Assembly: GCA_008508345.1 (NCBI GenBank) | Contig: QNGE01003322.1 | Coordinates: 1-64,000 of the forward strand | DNA: 64,000 bases | Reading direction: 5' to 3' | Source: Paragonimus westermani | Lineage: Eukaryota > Platyhelminthes > Trematoda > Plagiorchiida > Troglotrematidae | In this document: piece by piece, positions 31,671 to 46,020 of the stretch | How positions within the stretch are numbered: position 1 is the stretch's first letter | Layout: the number at the start of each line of letters is the position of its first letter | Position numbers and translations under genes: made by a program | The notes under the pieces: generated by a model | What the model saw: only the letters and a program-made list of their open reading frames with translations | Databases searched by the model: none | What the model was told of the DNA's origin: nothing

Positions 31671-33930
31671 GTACAACCCTATAACTAGTTGTTCCTGAAC
31701 ATGCAATGCTAGTTTTTATTCTCAGTTCCTTCAGTGATCAGCGCTCAACTGGAATGTGTTGAAAACAGGTCAACTTAATGTTGCATCGATTGAATACGAC
31801 TTGGGGAGAAGGACGCTGCTTCCTGTTATTGTGTACAGTCACTTCATCGGATGCACATGTTTACTGTCGCTTGACACAACTCGGAGTATGGCAAGTGACT
31901 CTCGTTCCCAAATAACGTTCAGTTTTGCATAGATAGACTACTCGGCATCCCCACCAACATTAGTGGATACTATCAGATTTGGCTGAATCGGAGGTTAGCT
32001 GCTTCGCATTAAGTTACGATAACGGAAGATTGGAAAGAACGTTCTTATAAATTCTGGCGAGGGATTGAACAAAATGAAACTGAATCAGCTGGCTTTTCGT
32101 GCGTTGTTTAGAGAATACGGCGGGGGGGGGAGGTGCAAATATTTTGGAGATGTTACCTAACCAAAGTTTGATAGTGCGACCGTTTACATTTCGCGATAAA
32201 CGGTTTAGAGCAGCCACCAAGCACTAATGTGGTCTCCAATGTAATCAACCCTTTCTGACTCGTATCCTGAGTACAGATGCCTCTGGGTTAATCCCACAAC
32301 GTAAGCACTAAATTTTGCTCAGATAGTCGTGCACGGAGCTTTTAAAGTGTTGATTCTTTCCGACCAAAGGCTATCAACGTAGACTGTCGATTACAGCCCT
32401 TTGGCTAATTCCTTCTGTGCGCTTCAAACATCGTTTGCTCCTCAGTCTTCAAAGTGGACTATTTAGTTTGATGTGATAGACTTCGTGAACGCTGCTGGAT
32501 GGTTCTGACGAGAAAAATGCCATCAGTTTACTAGGTACGAGAAACCAGCGTGCAAACTGTTTCACAACGTTTGCTACAAAAAATGTCCACTTCCTGTGCG
32601 TTGCTCATGACTACTCCATCGATTAATCGATAACCTTATCCTTAAAAAAGGAGCTAGTGTTTCCGATTCACAATAATAATGGTTGATTCGGTTCGCTTTC
32701 TGGGATCCCTAGTTCTACTTGGTGGCAAAATTGAATGCATTCGTTCAGAAGCACGGTTGCGAACGGCGATTGGATGACTAAGTTATAATTTTCCCGAGTG
32801 TTCTGTATTTCCATCAAGCTGGTATCTTCAAACTATCCCTCGAACAGAACTGACAGATTCACAATCGGTTGGGATTCTGAGGGTCGGCAAGACAAAATGT
32901 AAATCGACAGAAGAGGATGAAGGGCAGCGTCTGTATTATGAAGCTTCACGAGTTCGTACAACTATGTATCTTAGGTTCGAATGGTCTTAAGAGACACAGC
33001 ATACACAAACTTCTGTTTAAGTACAGCCTGTAGTTTCCTGTTTATAATCTTCTCAACGTCCAACGGATTATCGCAATTTTGCCCTTTTTGAACGTTTTAA
33101 TAGAAAAATCGTTAGCCACACTCAGACGGACGTGTGGAGATGGCTAACAACACATTTTATTTGGTGGGCACCCGATAAACAGTTCTGTTATAATTCTACA
33201 AAAATACCTGGAGGGCTTACGCGGGTCTATCACTGAATAGCGGACCAGAACGGATGTGACACGCTAGCCATGAATTTGACCAATCTGACAGCCAGCCAAC
33301 TGAAAACCACAAACTTTCTGATCCGATTTGTTCAGATTTCTGGCGGCCAAAAACGACAAGCACATTTAAACAGATTGTTTGGTAAAAATATATTGGGCGT
33401 CTCCGGTAGTGTGGACATGGCAACAAAGATATTTTCACAGAAGATGGGATTAAAAATACCTTACCCCTGAATCCATCAATTTCGACTGCGATCCCTGTAG
33501 GTGAAAATGTTCTGCAGACACCAGACCGCTTACATGACCTTTGTACTCTGCCGGTACCTTCGTTGTGCTTGTATAAGGCTCAAATATTGTGCATCTGTTG
33601 AATGTCTTGTTGGATTTTCTGTCTGGTATCAGCTTTTTCTAATCCTGTTTTAGCCTGTGGCCATTTATTTTGGGATTCTGATCATCACAAAGTTACAATT
33701 TCTTGTTCACTCTATCGGTGGCCGCTACCGACACCTGTTTGTTTGCTTCACATGGAATAAGTACCCATGCATATTGTGACAACTTTTCATCGTGTATTTC
33801 CAGGCGGGGATGTTTACGATGGAAAAGACCAGCCGATGCATCTACATAGTATGTGGATATACACATACCGATAGGCTTTTGAGCTCGACAAGTTCATCTT
33901 GAACTTTAAACCGACAGAAACAATGGGTAA

Positions 33931-33950
33931 GGAGATTAAAGGAGATTAAA
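33931..33950 (+). repeat. 10-bp direct tandem duplication
   Basis: GGAGATTAAA occurs twice in tandem. Confidence 0.8.
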
Positions 33951-34877
33951 GCAATCTGGCTGTGTTCAACGTCTTGTAATCTATCTTGAAGGTTGTCGGA
34001 AGGTTCCCTACTTGTTGGATAGCGAATGACTAAAAACTATGTGAAATCATTACTGAGACATGATGATGGCATAAAATCCATACAACCGAAGTTGTGATTG
34101 TGTTATGAGGCAGCTAAACTGAGAAACACCTCCACATTACAGCAATAAAACCGCTTCTTGCGAATCAACAATTATCTACCTAACGCGTTAGGTGAATTTC
34201 CCTGAGATCGACAGAGTGGTGCCCCTACGGCGCACAACCTTCATCGAAGGCTGTGTAGTATAGAAGGGATTATCTCCGGATATTGAACGAGAACGCACAA
34301 AAAATATTTAATGTAAATTAGGGTTTAATGGCAGTCCTTTAACTGCCAAAGCATTTGGATTGTTTTTCAATTTAATTTGCGTCCAGTTCTATACACATCT
34401 TATGTACTCAGTGAATAATGTGGCGTATTTGTTGATGAGAATTGGAAGCCCACTGAAGGCTGCTTGATTGCTCATGATACTTGCAATCATCTGCTAAGAA
34501 ATCCTTTTATGTGACACCCAAGATAATGCATAAACGTGTGTTTCGAGTGCCATTATGTCTCTTTTGAATCAGCCAGGTGCCACATTCCGATGGTCGATGA
34601 GAAGCCGACTGAAGTTGATAACGTGAATTGACCGGGCAGGAGGAGAACACTTCTGTTATAATGTGGAACGACCGAGCGGATGCAATTGAGCTGGAACGAT
34701 CCCTACCACGCAATGATATTGTACGCGTTGTTTTATCTCGGACAACCGATCCCCAATCCGACTATAAAGGAAAAACACTGGTCTCCAGAAATAGAGCTTT
34801 CACTGTCTCCGTCCGAAGACAAATTACAAGAATGAAGCCCTTGCGTTGTGATAGCTCGTCAAGCGACCTGGAGAATA

Positions 34878-34935
34878 ATGTTCAATGTTCAATATTCAAT
34901 GTTCAGTGATCAGTGTTCATTGATCAATGTTCAAT
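34878..34935 (+). repeat. Degenerate short tandem repeat (TGTTCAA-like)
   Basis: About eight imperfect heptamer units of the type (A)TGTTCAA/TGATCA follow one another, including self-complementary TGATCA sites, and run into an AATAAA at the end. It is the only sizeable local tandem repeat in the central 12 kb. Confidence 0.7.
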
Positions 34936-35752
34936 AAAAACCGTCCTGGGTCGATAACAAGCGTAAATCGACGCCAGAAATGAAAAAATGAAGGTGTATT
35001 AGAGGAATTCGAACTTACAAAAGTCGTATATGTTCATTGCCGGTTAAGTGGACAGTTTTTGGGGGTAGGTAACAAGTTCTGTACAGAGAAGCCAGCTGTG
35101 AAACATGGAATCCCGTGTATCAAATGAGCAGTAATGAGAAAGCAAAAACACCAAGTTCAGCTAAGGACTAACGGCTGTGAATCGGTTTTCGTACAGATAG
35201 AAGCAAATTTTTCAACAGTGAATTGATACACAACGTACTATTCTCTCGGTACACTATAGCACTTGTACCGATGAGATCAAGTTGAATTGCAGACATCCTT
35301 CTGTTAGGAAAGCATTCATGATTATGAACAATTCCACATGGACATGTTAGTTGCTTAAATTTTAATGTTGCTCTAAGGCCCATGCTTCAGCGTGTCACGT
35401 AAGGTCTTGCGCAACTGTTTCGCAATGTAAACACTTCACTTTTTCTAAAATTATTCGGCGATGTCTTTTTCATAATATTGTAACTAACTGGTGGGAAGAA
35501 CTGGAATATAGCAGGGTGATGCTCAAAGTAATCGATGTCGCCGTGTTTGAGCACCATCCTCGAAAATCACAGGTGAGTTAGACACGGATAATAATTGGCA
35601 AGCACTGCGTTTGATTAAGTGTGATCGAACTGGTACCGGCTATTCTCGAATCTCGAGAGAAAGCGCAAACAAACGCACGTTTTGTACCAAATGTTTACAC
35701 AAAGTCATTGACTATATACGAGTAGAAGTGGATTAAGAGACGCGTTTATGGA

Positions 35753-35776
35753 GTATATATTGGTGTATATATTGGT
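35753..35776 (+). repeat. 12-bp direct tandem duplication
   Basis: GTATATATTGGT occurs twice in tandem. Confidence 0.8.
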
Positions 35777-35871
35777 GTTTCTGAGTAGAGTAAAATACCC
35801 ATTTCAGGTAGTAAATTGGAGCAGTGGAGTCAGAAACATTTCTTATACACCGTGTCTCTCTCGAGCAAATT

Positions 35872-35997
35872 TTGTTGCATCTCATCAGGTACATACTGCA
35901 GTACGAGATTTTATGTTGCTTAGTTGTATGGAGGTTGTGAAACCAAACAACGAAATCGACAGACACAGTTTAATGCACATCAGTTACAAGGAGAGGT
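35872..35997 (+). repeat. Inverted partner of the PLE RT locus at 37 kb
   Basis: This plus-strand stretch resembles the reverse complement of 36960-37085. Both share GCATCTCAT(C/T)AGG(T/C)ACATACTG, TATG(G/A)AGGTTGTGAA and CACATCAGTTAC. It is therefore a second, diverged fragment of the same repeat in the opposite orientation about 1 kb away. The frame here (MEVVKPNNEIDRHSLMHISY) is not recognisable alone. Confidence 0.6.
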
Positions 35998-36639
35998 TTT
36001 GTTCCCTAGCATCCGAAAAGCATTGTCCTGTCTAAACTGGGATCGGCATGTGAGCAAGTACCCAGCGTTCGGTGACCCCTGTGCCTTGCTACCTGTCGCA
36101 TTCTGACCTGAATCCAACATTGTGGTGTCCAGCAGCGTTTTGCGAACCCATACTGGAATGTGTTCGTTGGCCCAGTTGCATAGCTACCACTCCGTTCCGC
36201 CTATGTGAGTTGCCCAGCGCTCACCTGTGAATTCACAAATGATGTATGATTTTGCATTGGGGGCTAACGTTGCTTCCATTGGTGGCATTGGGATTAAGGT
36301 AGTTGTGAATGGCATGACGTGTTGTTCTCCGTAAAATAGGTTTATCAACACAGTAGTAAGTTTATCAACCTTGCAAGGCAAACACAGTTAGATTTTCATT
36401 TTGTGAGCTCTCGAACATAGCGCAGCAGCCGGCTTTGGTTTGCTGAATCTCTCTACGAATGTTGTTGGGTATCCATTCTATCTGAGCATGGTTCTCATCA
36501 ACGACATCTTGTTTCTTCCTAACACATTCGCTTCACACGGTGAAACGGAGTTCCCACTAAACGACGATTGTAGTAGATGGACTCAAAACTGTGGAAGTTC
36601 AGGTGTTGCCCATTCCAAATAAGTTTCAGTTACACGGAT

Positions 36640-37141
36640 CGCAGTACGGAGCCGTCATCATGTGAAAGTCACCAAACGACAGGGTTTCATCCTGCTGGTG
36701 CTCAATGGTGAAGCTAATTTTGGAATTCAGCTCGTTCACCGAGTCGAATATATATTTGGTGCCATGTTCTCGGTGTCGGTAACAATCAGTATATTGTGGA
36801 CGTAATGCCGGTGGAAGGTGGGCGACGAGAATATCTGTTAGTAGCGGATCGAGTGGACTGGTCATGGTAACATCACCGGTTCGCCAGGGGTTCGCGGTAG
36901 CAATTAGCCAATGGAAGTCACCTCTCTGCGTACAGAAAGACTTAGTCGTCACTACCGGATTGCCCTGGTAACTGATGTGAATTGACGTATGTGTTCGGTG
37001 ATTTTGTTGTTCGGGTTCACAACCTTCATAGAACTTTGTCATATAAGCCCACAGATTACAGTATGTGCCTAATGAGATGCAGGAAAGTGTGTTCCAGAGA
37101 AATTGTATACTAGTATAGTTTTTGCAACAGAAAACATTCAT
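36640..37141 (-). pseudogene. Penelope-like element reverse transcriptase fragment
   Basis: A 171-codon minus frame contains TGDVTMTSPLDPLLTDILVA (residues 88-107), equivalent to the PLE RT motif B 'idGvaMGSPLgPlLAdifma'. LNSKISFTIEHQQDETLSFG (residues 138-157) corresponds to the PLE segment 'LNs.hp.I.FT.E.e....l.FLDv'. Between them, where 'RYvDDtf' is expected, it reads CYRHREHGT, so both catalytic aspartates are gone even though the frame is open. The first 60 residues do not look like RT and match the inverted repeat at 35.9 kb. Confidence 0.75.
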
Positions 37142-40100
37142 GTGCTATGTGCAGTGTGTAAAGTTTGTGATATAATTAAGCGGCCCCCGTTTCTTCAAGC
37201 TAAATTAACTGATAAATTTGTCATTTTTAAACACCTTCTTAAAGACCATTACATTTAGGGACATGTTCCTCTTTAGCCACCACGTGCACGCAAACCGAGT
37301 CATTGATCATTTTTCTGTTCAGTAAGTTCCAAGGATTATCGCAAACGTACCACTCGAACTGTTTAGTGGAAACTTTAGAAACACAACTTCATTCCACTTC
37401 TCTATGATTAAATTGCTCCAATCACCAAAGCTAGGGAAAGTGCAACCTAAGTAAGTTCACTACTAGATCCAACACAATCCAAACTCGTTCAGTTGTACTG
37501 TGGATGTTTATTCGTACTTCTGTGTGGTCAGCCAACTCAGTTCAGATAAATAAAAATGAACCAGGTTGATGAAATAATTTCTAACTAAGCTGGTCAAAAG
37601 ATGTTCATTACTGTTTCGATTGTCCTCACAAAATCTAGTTAACTGGAAACGTGTTAACGTGTGGCTTAAATTAAATAGCAAACTTACAGACTAACGTGAA
37701 TCATCGGTGATACCCATAACTAAGACCACAACAACTAACAGTTATCGCATAGTTAATCGTGACACTACAGAACAGTTTGTCTATGACTGAACGACGAAAC
37801 CTCAACCGTATTCACCACGAGAGTAACCGAGACTATCACGCTAGCCAGATAATCTGCGTCTGGTAAGTACCCCGTGACAGGTGAGGCGACGTCCCGTTCG
37901 CGACGAGTGCTACTCGCTGACGCGTAAACTCATGCACCTTCTAGCCTCTTTAGTTTGTACGATGTTTGTGCTCCACCACTACAGATGTATCTCCATACCA
38001 GGAGAAAACTGATCCGTATAATGGTTGAAAGAAGCAACGAAATTAGTTTTTTACATGGGAGTGGAGAAGACAGTGGGTTATGAGATTTAGAGTGGCACAA
38101 TCGCATCATCAACGCGTTTTCTGACAGTCATCAACTTGTTCGACGTTTTGAATTCTCGTGAATTATATATTTTCTTCAAGTGATCTCAGGCTCATAACAA
38201 CAGATTGTTCATAAACAAGTGAGTATACTCGACCTCGTTCTGATTGTACTGAAACCTTGATAACACGCGAACAGGAACAACAGACTGTAATGTTTGAAGA
38301 ACGATTATGTGAGGGGACCAAGCAAAAGAGGCCCACATCCGTGGTCATGAACGTGTTACGGAAAAAATATTTCAATTTCACAGGGTTGAGTTCGTGTGTA
38401 GAGTTTCTTGTTCAATAATAAAGCACTTCAAAAGTTATTGGAATGTCATGCAATTTCGACTTTATTCTAAAGGGCACCTTAAAAATAACAGTTGTGTTTT
38501 TATGTGATACACGAATGCAAGGTCACCTTACAAATAATTTTTATTGACAACCATCTGAAAAATGAGCATTCCCCTTTTTCTCTCATGACAGGTTCTGAAA
38601 CAGTGCATCGCTGATAATGAAAAACGAAACTAAAATTTCCCACTGGTTCTGTTGCTTTAACAAATCCGATAATTCCGTTTTATTCTAGCAAAACTCAATC
38701 ACGCCCTATTTGCTGTGACACTGGCGACGAAAACACTGTAACCCTGCATAGTCCTGCTGTTTGGTTGGCAATAAATGACGTGCTGATGAAAGTCCCCATT
38801 CTGAGAAATTATCACAGGCAAAAAATGTATACGAAGATAGGAGAAAAGTTTTGCAGAAGTAAACGTTGAGGCACAGATTTATTCACCGATCGAACCAGTT
38901 TTTCAAACCTCTACATTCCTATACATGACTAAACATTGAGGCAACATGCGAAGCGATATTCTGATTAGCTATTCATATCAGGTGAGAAGAAAATGAGGGA
39001 CAATAGCGCAGTTTAGGTCATTGAAGGACGTTGAACCCTGACAGGTGTGTGCAGGACAGTAAGGTAAGGTAACGGTTGAAGTCGATTGAAAAAGCAGGTG
39101 AGAAAACTGAAGTTTTTAAGCACCCAAGTTGTTCTCTACCAGACCAGGCAGGGGCGGAGTGACCGTGCGTAGTTCTTTTGCGTAAGATGGTCCAAACACG
39201 TGAACTGTTGTGGTCAAAGCTGTGGACAGTAGACAAAATCAGAGACTTCTTGGGAACACTGTGAATGCCAGGTTATTTATGACCTTTATGATGTGTCACC
39301 AACCCGTGACAAAATAAATTTGCTATGCAGGATGATTCCGTTTGATTATTCATAACAGTGGATCGAAGTTGTTTAAACAGCAGAGCAACTACTTAATACA
39401 CAAGGTTATTGAGCACCACATTCTGAAAATATTGTTGAGTTAAGTTGCGCCAACTGTCTTGTCCAATCTCTCAAGTAAAGAATTTACTCTAAGTGCGTTT
39501 TAGTACGCTGCGTTTGCTTAAGCAGCATTTTCCCATATTCTACTGTCCGATTAGCTTTTCGCTACAGAGTAAGTTAGACGGAGCTTTAGTGAATTTCACT
39601 CTACACATTAAGCAGTAGCTTTAAATGATTCACTGTGCATGATGTTTTAACGTACATGGGGAGACAAAATTTTGAAGGTGGGTATACTTACCAACTCAAG
39701 TTTTTGGGTACGTCACAAGCTACAAACTACTGTGCTTCCTTCTTGGAGTCACAGAGTACGGTAAGCAGCTGCTATCTTCGTTCCTAACTTGGCAGATATA
39801 ACTAGCGTTCCCAGTTTGTGACTGTCTCCTGCATGCTGAGTGCAGACAAACAATTTGTCTTTGTGAATTGTCTTGGTGGTTTGCTATGGAATGAAGTGTG
39901 TTACTGGTGAAATTGGCAATGAGTCTATTTCTGCAATATCGAATGGTTCGTACTGCAATTCACTAAGTCTTGACCGTGTGTCAAGTTAGCATCTGAGGAA
40001 GGTTCTTTCCGATTTGCGAATAGACAATGGATTCGATCCCTGTTTACCACTTCACAACCAAACCGGATTGTACGCAGACCAAAACATCGTTAAGCTAGCG

Positions 40101-43100
40101 TCTGAATATCCAGCAAAGACATTTTTGGCATCGTGTGAATTTTAAAAATAGCAAAATCAATGCTCCTCCTTTTTATAAAGGTGTGTTCAAGATATGGTTA
40201 GGACGAAATGCGGACCAGTACTTCATGCTGGCGTTGATATTGTTTGCCTGGCCGGTTCATGGTGGTGGCCAGCTCTGCATACTGTTGTTTCAGTCTATGA
40301 AAAGTTTTTGATTTCCTGGCTGCAAATCCCAACCAAAATTTGCCATTAAAATTCAGCGTCTGGTTGACAAATTCACATTAATGAAAGAGCACTATGTGAC
40401 TCGTCCGCCTTACGATCAAACGGGAACACGCTGATTTGACATTTTCCACCAGTGTAAGCAATTAACCAAACAAGTCCGTTTTTCGAATAAGCTTGTCCAC
40501 TCCTTGTCCCCCAAAGTTCGTATTGTTTCGGATCATTTTATTTATTTGTCCGTTTACAAGGGATTTCATAGATGGATGAACTTTTCCATCTGAATACGTT
40601 TTCTAAATTCATGAGGATGACAACCTCAGATAGTAGTCCCGTTTTTTCTGACTCGCTGCCGTTGATTGTTGGACAGGTACCAAATCCACACTTACTGTTT
40701 TTTTCAGTTCCGACAGATCTCTCACGTTCTAGTTCTCACCGTTACGGTAAATTTTGGACTTTCTGTCGTTCAAACATCGTAGACAGTACAATTTTTATAA
40801 TGGAAAACAACGAAATTCGGCAAGTTTCAACAACCGTCCATTGCACCTAGCTGACAAAGTGCCGCATCACTCTGAAAGAATGAAATATGGATTTACGCCT
40901 GCTTCTCTGGTGAATTTCGCGAGCCAGTTCGGGATTTTGACTGCCGACTTCGTAATTCCATTAAATTTGCTGTAATACTCACTGCTAGTTAGGTGGAAGG
41001 GACTCTGGATTACTGAAAACTGGAGAGAAATTCGGTTGTTTTCTCACGACCTAAAAGAAGTCGGACGAGTATCTACAGCCATCAGCTAAAAGGTTTTTAT
41101 GTCATTTCACCTACAATACAGCCTATTAGAATTGCTTTTTGTAACAAACTGAACAGATCACACAACAGATCACTTTTCGGAGCGTAATCGAGGGATCCAT
41201 TGGAAATGGCCTAAATGTCAGTTGACCTATTCATGTGGGTAGACTACTGTCAACAGTCCGCTGAAACAAGACAAGACATCATCGTCCTCCGGTTGCCTAG
41301 TCGGATACCCCGAGGTTATGGAGCTCGAAGCAGATGAAATGTAATTGAAACCACCGCAATCCACCTAACCTTTCAACCACCTGATGCACAAAAGGTAATT
41401 TGCAGAAATGTGTAGTCTGAATTTACAATAAGTCATCGGCAGGGGCGAATAAGCTTTCACCGCGTTCGGCAAATAACATACTGTTAAACATTATCGGAAC
41501 AGTTTCTTTCTGTATCCCTTTCACGTAACTGACGTTCCACTGTCTCATTTGTTGTAGGCACTTCCGCTACTTCTTCCGAACGATTGGTTTCTCCAAACTC
41601 ACATTTTTGAATAGTTCAGTTTTGTGCATAGGTGAAACAGAAAACCACAAGACTCAACAATGCGAAGGTAACTAGTGGGCGGCCCAAGATATCGGAAGTA
41701 AACTATGGAGTAAAATATCAACCAGAGAAATTTTAATGTTGCTGATGAAACTTTCACAGTTGCCAATAAAGTAGCAACTAGACACGAACTCAAGTGAATG
41801 AGTCAAACGTATTCTTTCAACGGACTGTGACCTGGACCGCATTCACTACTCCTTCTGGTCTAGGGAGTAGGTAAGCTCAAAAGATTCATCGTTCGTATGG
41901 CAATTTCTCAAGTTTTACAGAGGAGTCAACGCGGCCATCAAACAGAAATCTCCCTGAAAACTCCTTGTTCACGAATTCCAACAGTAACAGAAAGTTTTCA
42001 AAGAAATGTAAGAAACCCATTGGTTTCGTGGATGCGGCTGTCTAGCCGCAGCTCACAGCCCAATTCACATAAACGACCAAAACCAAAGAAAGAGAATCAA
42101 GCCGTCTACGAAAGTACGACGCAGTTTCAAAGCTTTCTTCTCGGAAGCCATGCACTATAATGCCTCTCCATAAAACTGTCATACCTCAAAGTCATTTTCA
42201 AGTGATTTGATAGCAAACTAGGACACCCCCGATTGATTTTTAGTATGACACTGTATTTCCATAACCATTAGAGCTTACGAGAGCGTCGTGACGCATAATA
42301 CCGAAGATGGCAATGAGGTCTCAACATTGCGGGGGATTTACACTTGTACCCACAAACAGGGTTTTTCTTGGAGGGCTGTGTGTTGTTAGATATCCATTAC
42401 AAGGTGTATGGAAGTACACAGCCACGATCGCAGACACGATTTTCCATGACTATTGCATACGTGTGTTCTTGGAAGCATTATGCCGCCGCTCGCTTTGCTT
42501 GCATGTCGCGCACACTGAGTACACACGTTTTCAGTCGTCATTTTCAGGCTCTGGTCTTCCTAACGTCAAGACAGCCCATTTGAATTATGCGCAATCGAAC
42601 CATACCATACTACTTACAAATGAAGCTACAGGTTAAAAAACACATCGACAGTTCTAATATGATCTGACCAGTAAACACCAGTCGATCCTCTCCAGTAAAG
42701 CTACCAAACATTCCGCGTTAAGGGAGTAGGCAGATGTGGCCTGACCAGAACAGATACCCTTAGGTTAGTGAATACAGTTTTAACTCAGGGGTGTACTGTG
42801 AACGTTTGCTGATACGACTGACTTGGAATGCTTGCTGTTGCGATTTCTCTTACAGTTTTGTATCCCTAGCACAAAATAACCGTTTATACTCTACATCGCA
42901 ATGCGCTAATATGACGAACTCAGTTTGTGCGACTCTGGAAACTCTGCTGAAGCAATATAAGAGAAACCTCTCAGGTTGCCTTAATCTGACATCTGGCCAT
43001 TTAAAAATGATATCAAGCTATATTAAAGTGAAATGGCCTTCAAGAGCTAAGCCAGATCATCCAAACATAGGAAATCAGGATCACTGGAAACGCGTACATT

Positions 43101-45008
43101 TGTTGCAAGCTCAGCTTATTATTCTATAGTAGATCTAACGGCATAAATCGATTAAAGTTCCACCCAATTTGCATGGTAACCGTCGCTGACTTGCAATCAA
43201 CAAGATGTTTAGTGTGATTTCGTTTGATGACATGAACTACCGTGGTATTGATATTATTGACAGTATGGCCACAGTATGCAGTATAGACTGAACTTCTAGA
43301 CGATGAACAGTGGTAGTTTAGGAATATCTATGTGGTCACGTTGAATGCTTGAGTGTGTTACAAAGATAATTTGAGCATACAATGAACTCGGTATTCAAAA
43401 TTCCTTTCTTGAAGAAAGTGACCGAGTGAAACTGATAGTTGGAGTTTCAATAGGTAAGAAGGATGTTTGGATAGACAGTGTAAAAATGTTAAGCAAAATG
43501 ACAGAGGCCTTAGGCGATTCGTGCAACAGAACACACGCTATGGTACCTGCTATTAACTGCCGATGAAAAAGATGCATGTAGTACAATGTCAGCTCTACGG
43601 ACTCCCGTTTTAAGGTTTACCATGCCGTTATGAGTAGAAGTACATATATGTGGTATGTATGGAGGTAATGATATAGTCTCCTAGGTGCATTCAGCCTCTT
43701 TAAATGTGGCATCTCTGAGGCAATAAAATGGTGCCATATTCGAGGACGTGTTGCTTTCAATAGCGTTTATTGTCGGGGCACTTACGGTCGTAAGGTAATA
43801 GCCAACTGTTAAACACTTTACAATGCAGCACGATGTCTGTCAAAAGTAGAGCCGCCCCTTTGTTAAAAGGTGCTAAATCATGCTACCACAACATTAAACT
43901 GAGCTAGGTAATTGTCTGCAGAATAGTGGCTAGATTTGTAGACATCAGGCAACAACATGCGAAATAAAGCCTAAACAGGTCCAAATGAGATCACTGTAAG
44001 TCAGTACCCTTCAGCGTGCAAAACGAAGAGTGAACTATATTACAGACAGCTCAGTAAAACCCGATGAAGCAAGATTTGACAGTAAGCACACGATGATCCG
44101 CCATTCTGGGATGGATATTTGAGTTTATGGAAGCCGGTAATTTCAATCTGTTCCTGATAATACTATCAGCTACGGAACCAAAACTGTACAGGCTGTTACC
44201 GTGTAACGGCTTTTGTTTCTGCCCATAGTGACTGTTGTCGGTCTCACACACTTACGATGCTAGCTTGCAGCTTTGGGGTCAGTTACCAACCAAATCGGTC
44301 AAAACGGCTTTCCATGGTCCAACGGATCACAGACGTCGCCGGAAGCATTGTCTGTTCAGCAAGACTTACCAACCAACTCGATTAAGGTACAAACCAATTG
44401 AATGTCCTAGCTAACTGTCTGACGTTTCATCGGTTTCTGTTCACCATGATAAGACCGTAGTGTGTTTACGGCCAGCTTACAAAGTTCCTTATCATGTTAT
44501 GCTTGGGTTAGCCATTAGGGCATCACACAACGGTGTACCGATCAATGGTTTCATTCATGTGCCGTTCTAAAGACAACTCCACTTTGAGTAACCCTCATGT
44601 ATGCAGTTAGCCGTAAGGACTGGAGCGAAAAACCTTTCGTGATAATTTCGATAAGAGGACTTGCTCTAGTCGCATCAAAGTAACAACCATTCTAGCCTGA
44701 AGTTCCGGTTTTATCTCCAGAATCCGGCACTGATACAGTATCCGCCATTAATTTATTTTGCCTGAAAAATACTTGTTTGAATAACGAAGTTGGGAGACCG
44801 ATCTTGGAAGGTAATAGTGCCACTCAGTAAATTGTCATCATTTACTATAATAACAATGGTGAAATTTAAGAAAAATTAAACGACTTAAGCTCATAAATTA
44901 GGCTAATCCTTACAGCAGTCTGCCATTAGTCCAAACCACTGTACAGGGGTATTCAAAGCCAGTAACATCTGTACGTAGAAGACTGGCTTGTTTCCTGTCA
45001 CAAATAAC

Positions 45009-45030
45009 CTAAAGATGACCTAAAGATGAC
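45009..45030 (+). repeat. 11-bp direct tandem duplication
   Basis: CTAAAGATGAC occurs twice in tandem. Confidence 0.8.
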
Positions 45031-45996
45031 GGGTTTGTAATGACGCATCAAAACGCGGAAAGCTTATGCTGGATCAACCACCAGGTCGGTCTCCAGCTGG
45101 TGTCTAGTAATCAAGGAAGCGGGCTTGCGTTGTTCGGTAGGGTCGCATCAGGTTACGCTACACATTAAGCTTTCGACATGTTTGGAACGTGTTCTTTCAT
45201 CATAACCAGTTCTGTCGATGTAAACCTCACTGAAGCTGCATTTGGACTAGTAAATACGGTGTGAAGTAAACAGCCCTGGTATCTGCCTTTCAGTGTGAGA
45301 AGCTGTCAGTGACTTGGTGTGACTGAGTAAACGCAGTAGAACTGCACTATACGTCTGTTCGTTAATCTGCATCAGCCTTCGAGTTAGAAACGACGAATTG
45401 TCTTCTCTGTATGGTAGGTGTATTTACACCGGTTTCTTCGGAACAGGTGGTTCTGGTGGATTCACCAATTTGGATTTGTTTTAATGCCAGTGGATAACAA
45501 CTGGAAACCAAATTATCACGAACAGATTCAAACATTATATGAGGTGTAACAGGAGTTCACATAGTTCGCGCTCTGTGAGTTAGATCTCGAGACAGTGAGC
45601 GTTTTTGTTGGGTGGGTGGAAAACTGTTGAGATTCAGGGAGGCTGGAGATATCCTGGCCGACACACTGTACCAATTTCCTCTTACTTAATGCTGATATCT
45701 AGAAAGGCGATCATGTCTTCTTTTTCAGTCTTGTGAGTATTTACGAGCTCAAGTCGTTCAATAACTTTTGCATTTCACAGGTATCATATGTAGCAGCTGA
45801 CGTGGACATAAGGAATGGGAATACCATATCGCAAAACCGGTCTTCTGATTTTGTTGTTCAGGTTGGTAACTGGGGAGGCAGTTTTATGTTTTTAAGACAG
45901 TTATATCCATTCAGTGGTTTGGGTAAAATGGCCGGAAGGATAACATTCCTAGATGCTGACATTCTATGTACTCTTTCCAGCTCCAGTTGCCTAATA

Positions 45997-46020
45997 ATAC
46001 TGTGTACAATACTGTGTACA
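45997..46020 (+). repeat. 12-bp direct tandem duplication
   Basis: ATACTGTGTACA occurs twice in tandem, followed by ATAAAAC. Confidence 0.8.

Larger units (their letters stand above)
27349..35752. other. Long stretch without an assignable gene
   Basis: Many 60-100 codon frames on both strands, none with a recognisable domain. Short simple repeats are listed separately. The minus frame near 31670-31468 is the only part that looks somewhat exon-like. This is most likely intergenic or intronic sequence containing old, unrecognisable repeats. Confidence 0.35.
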
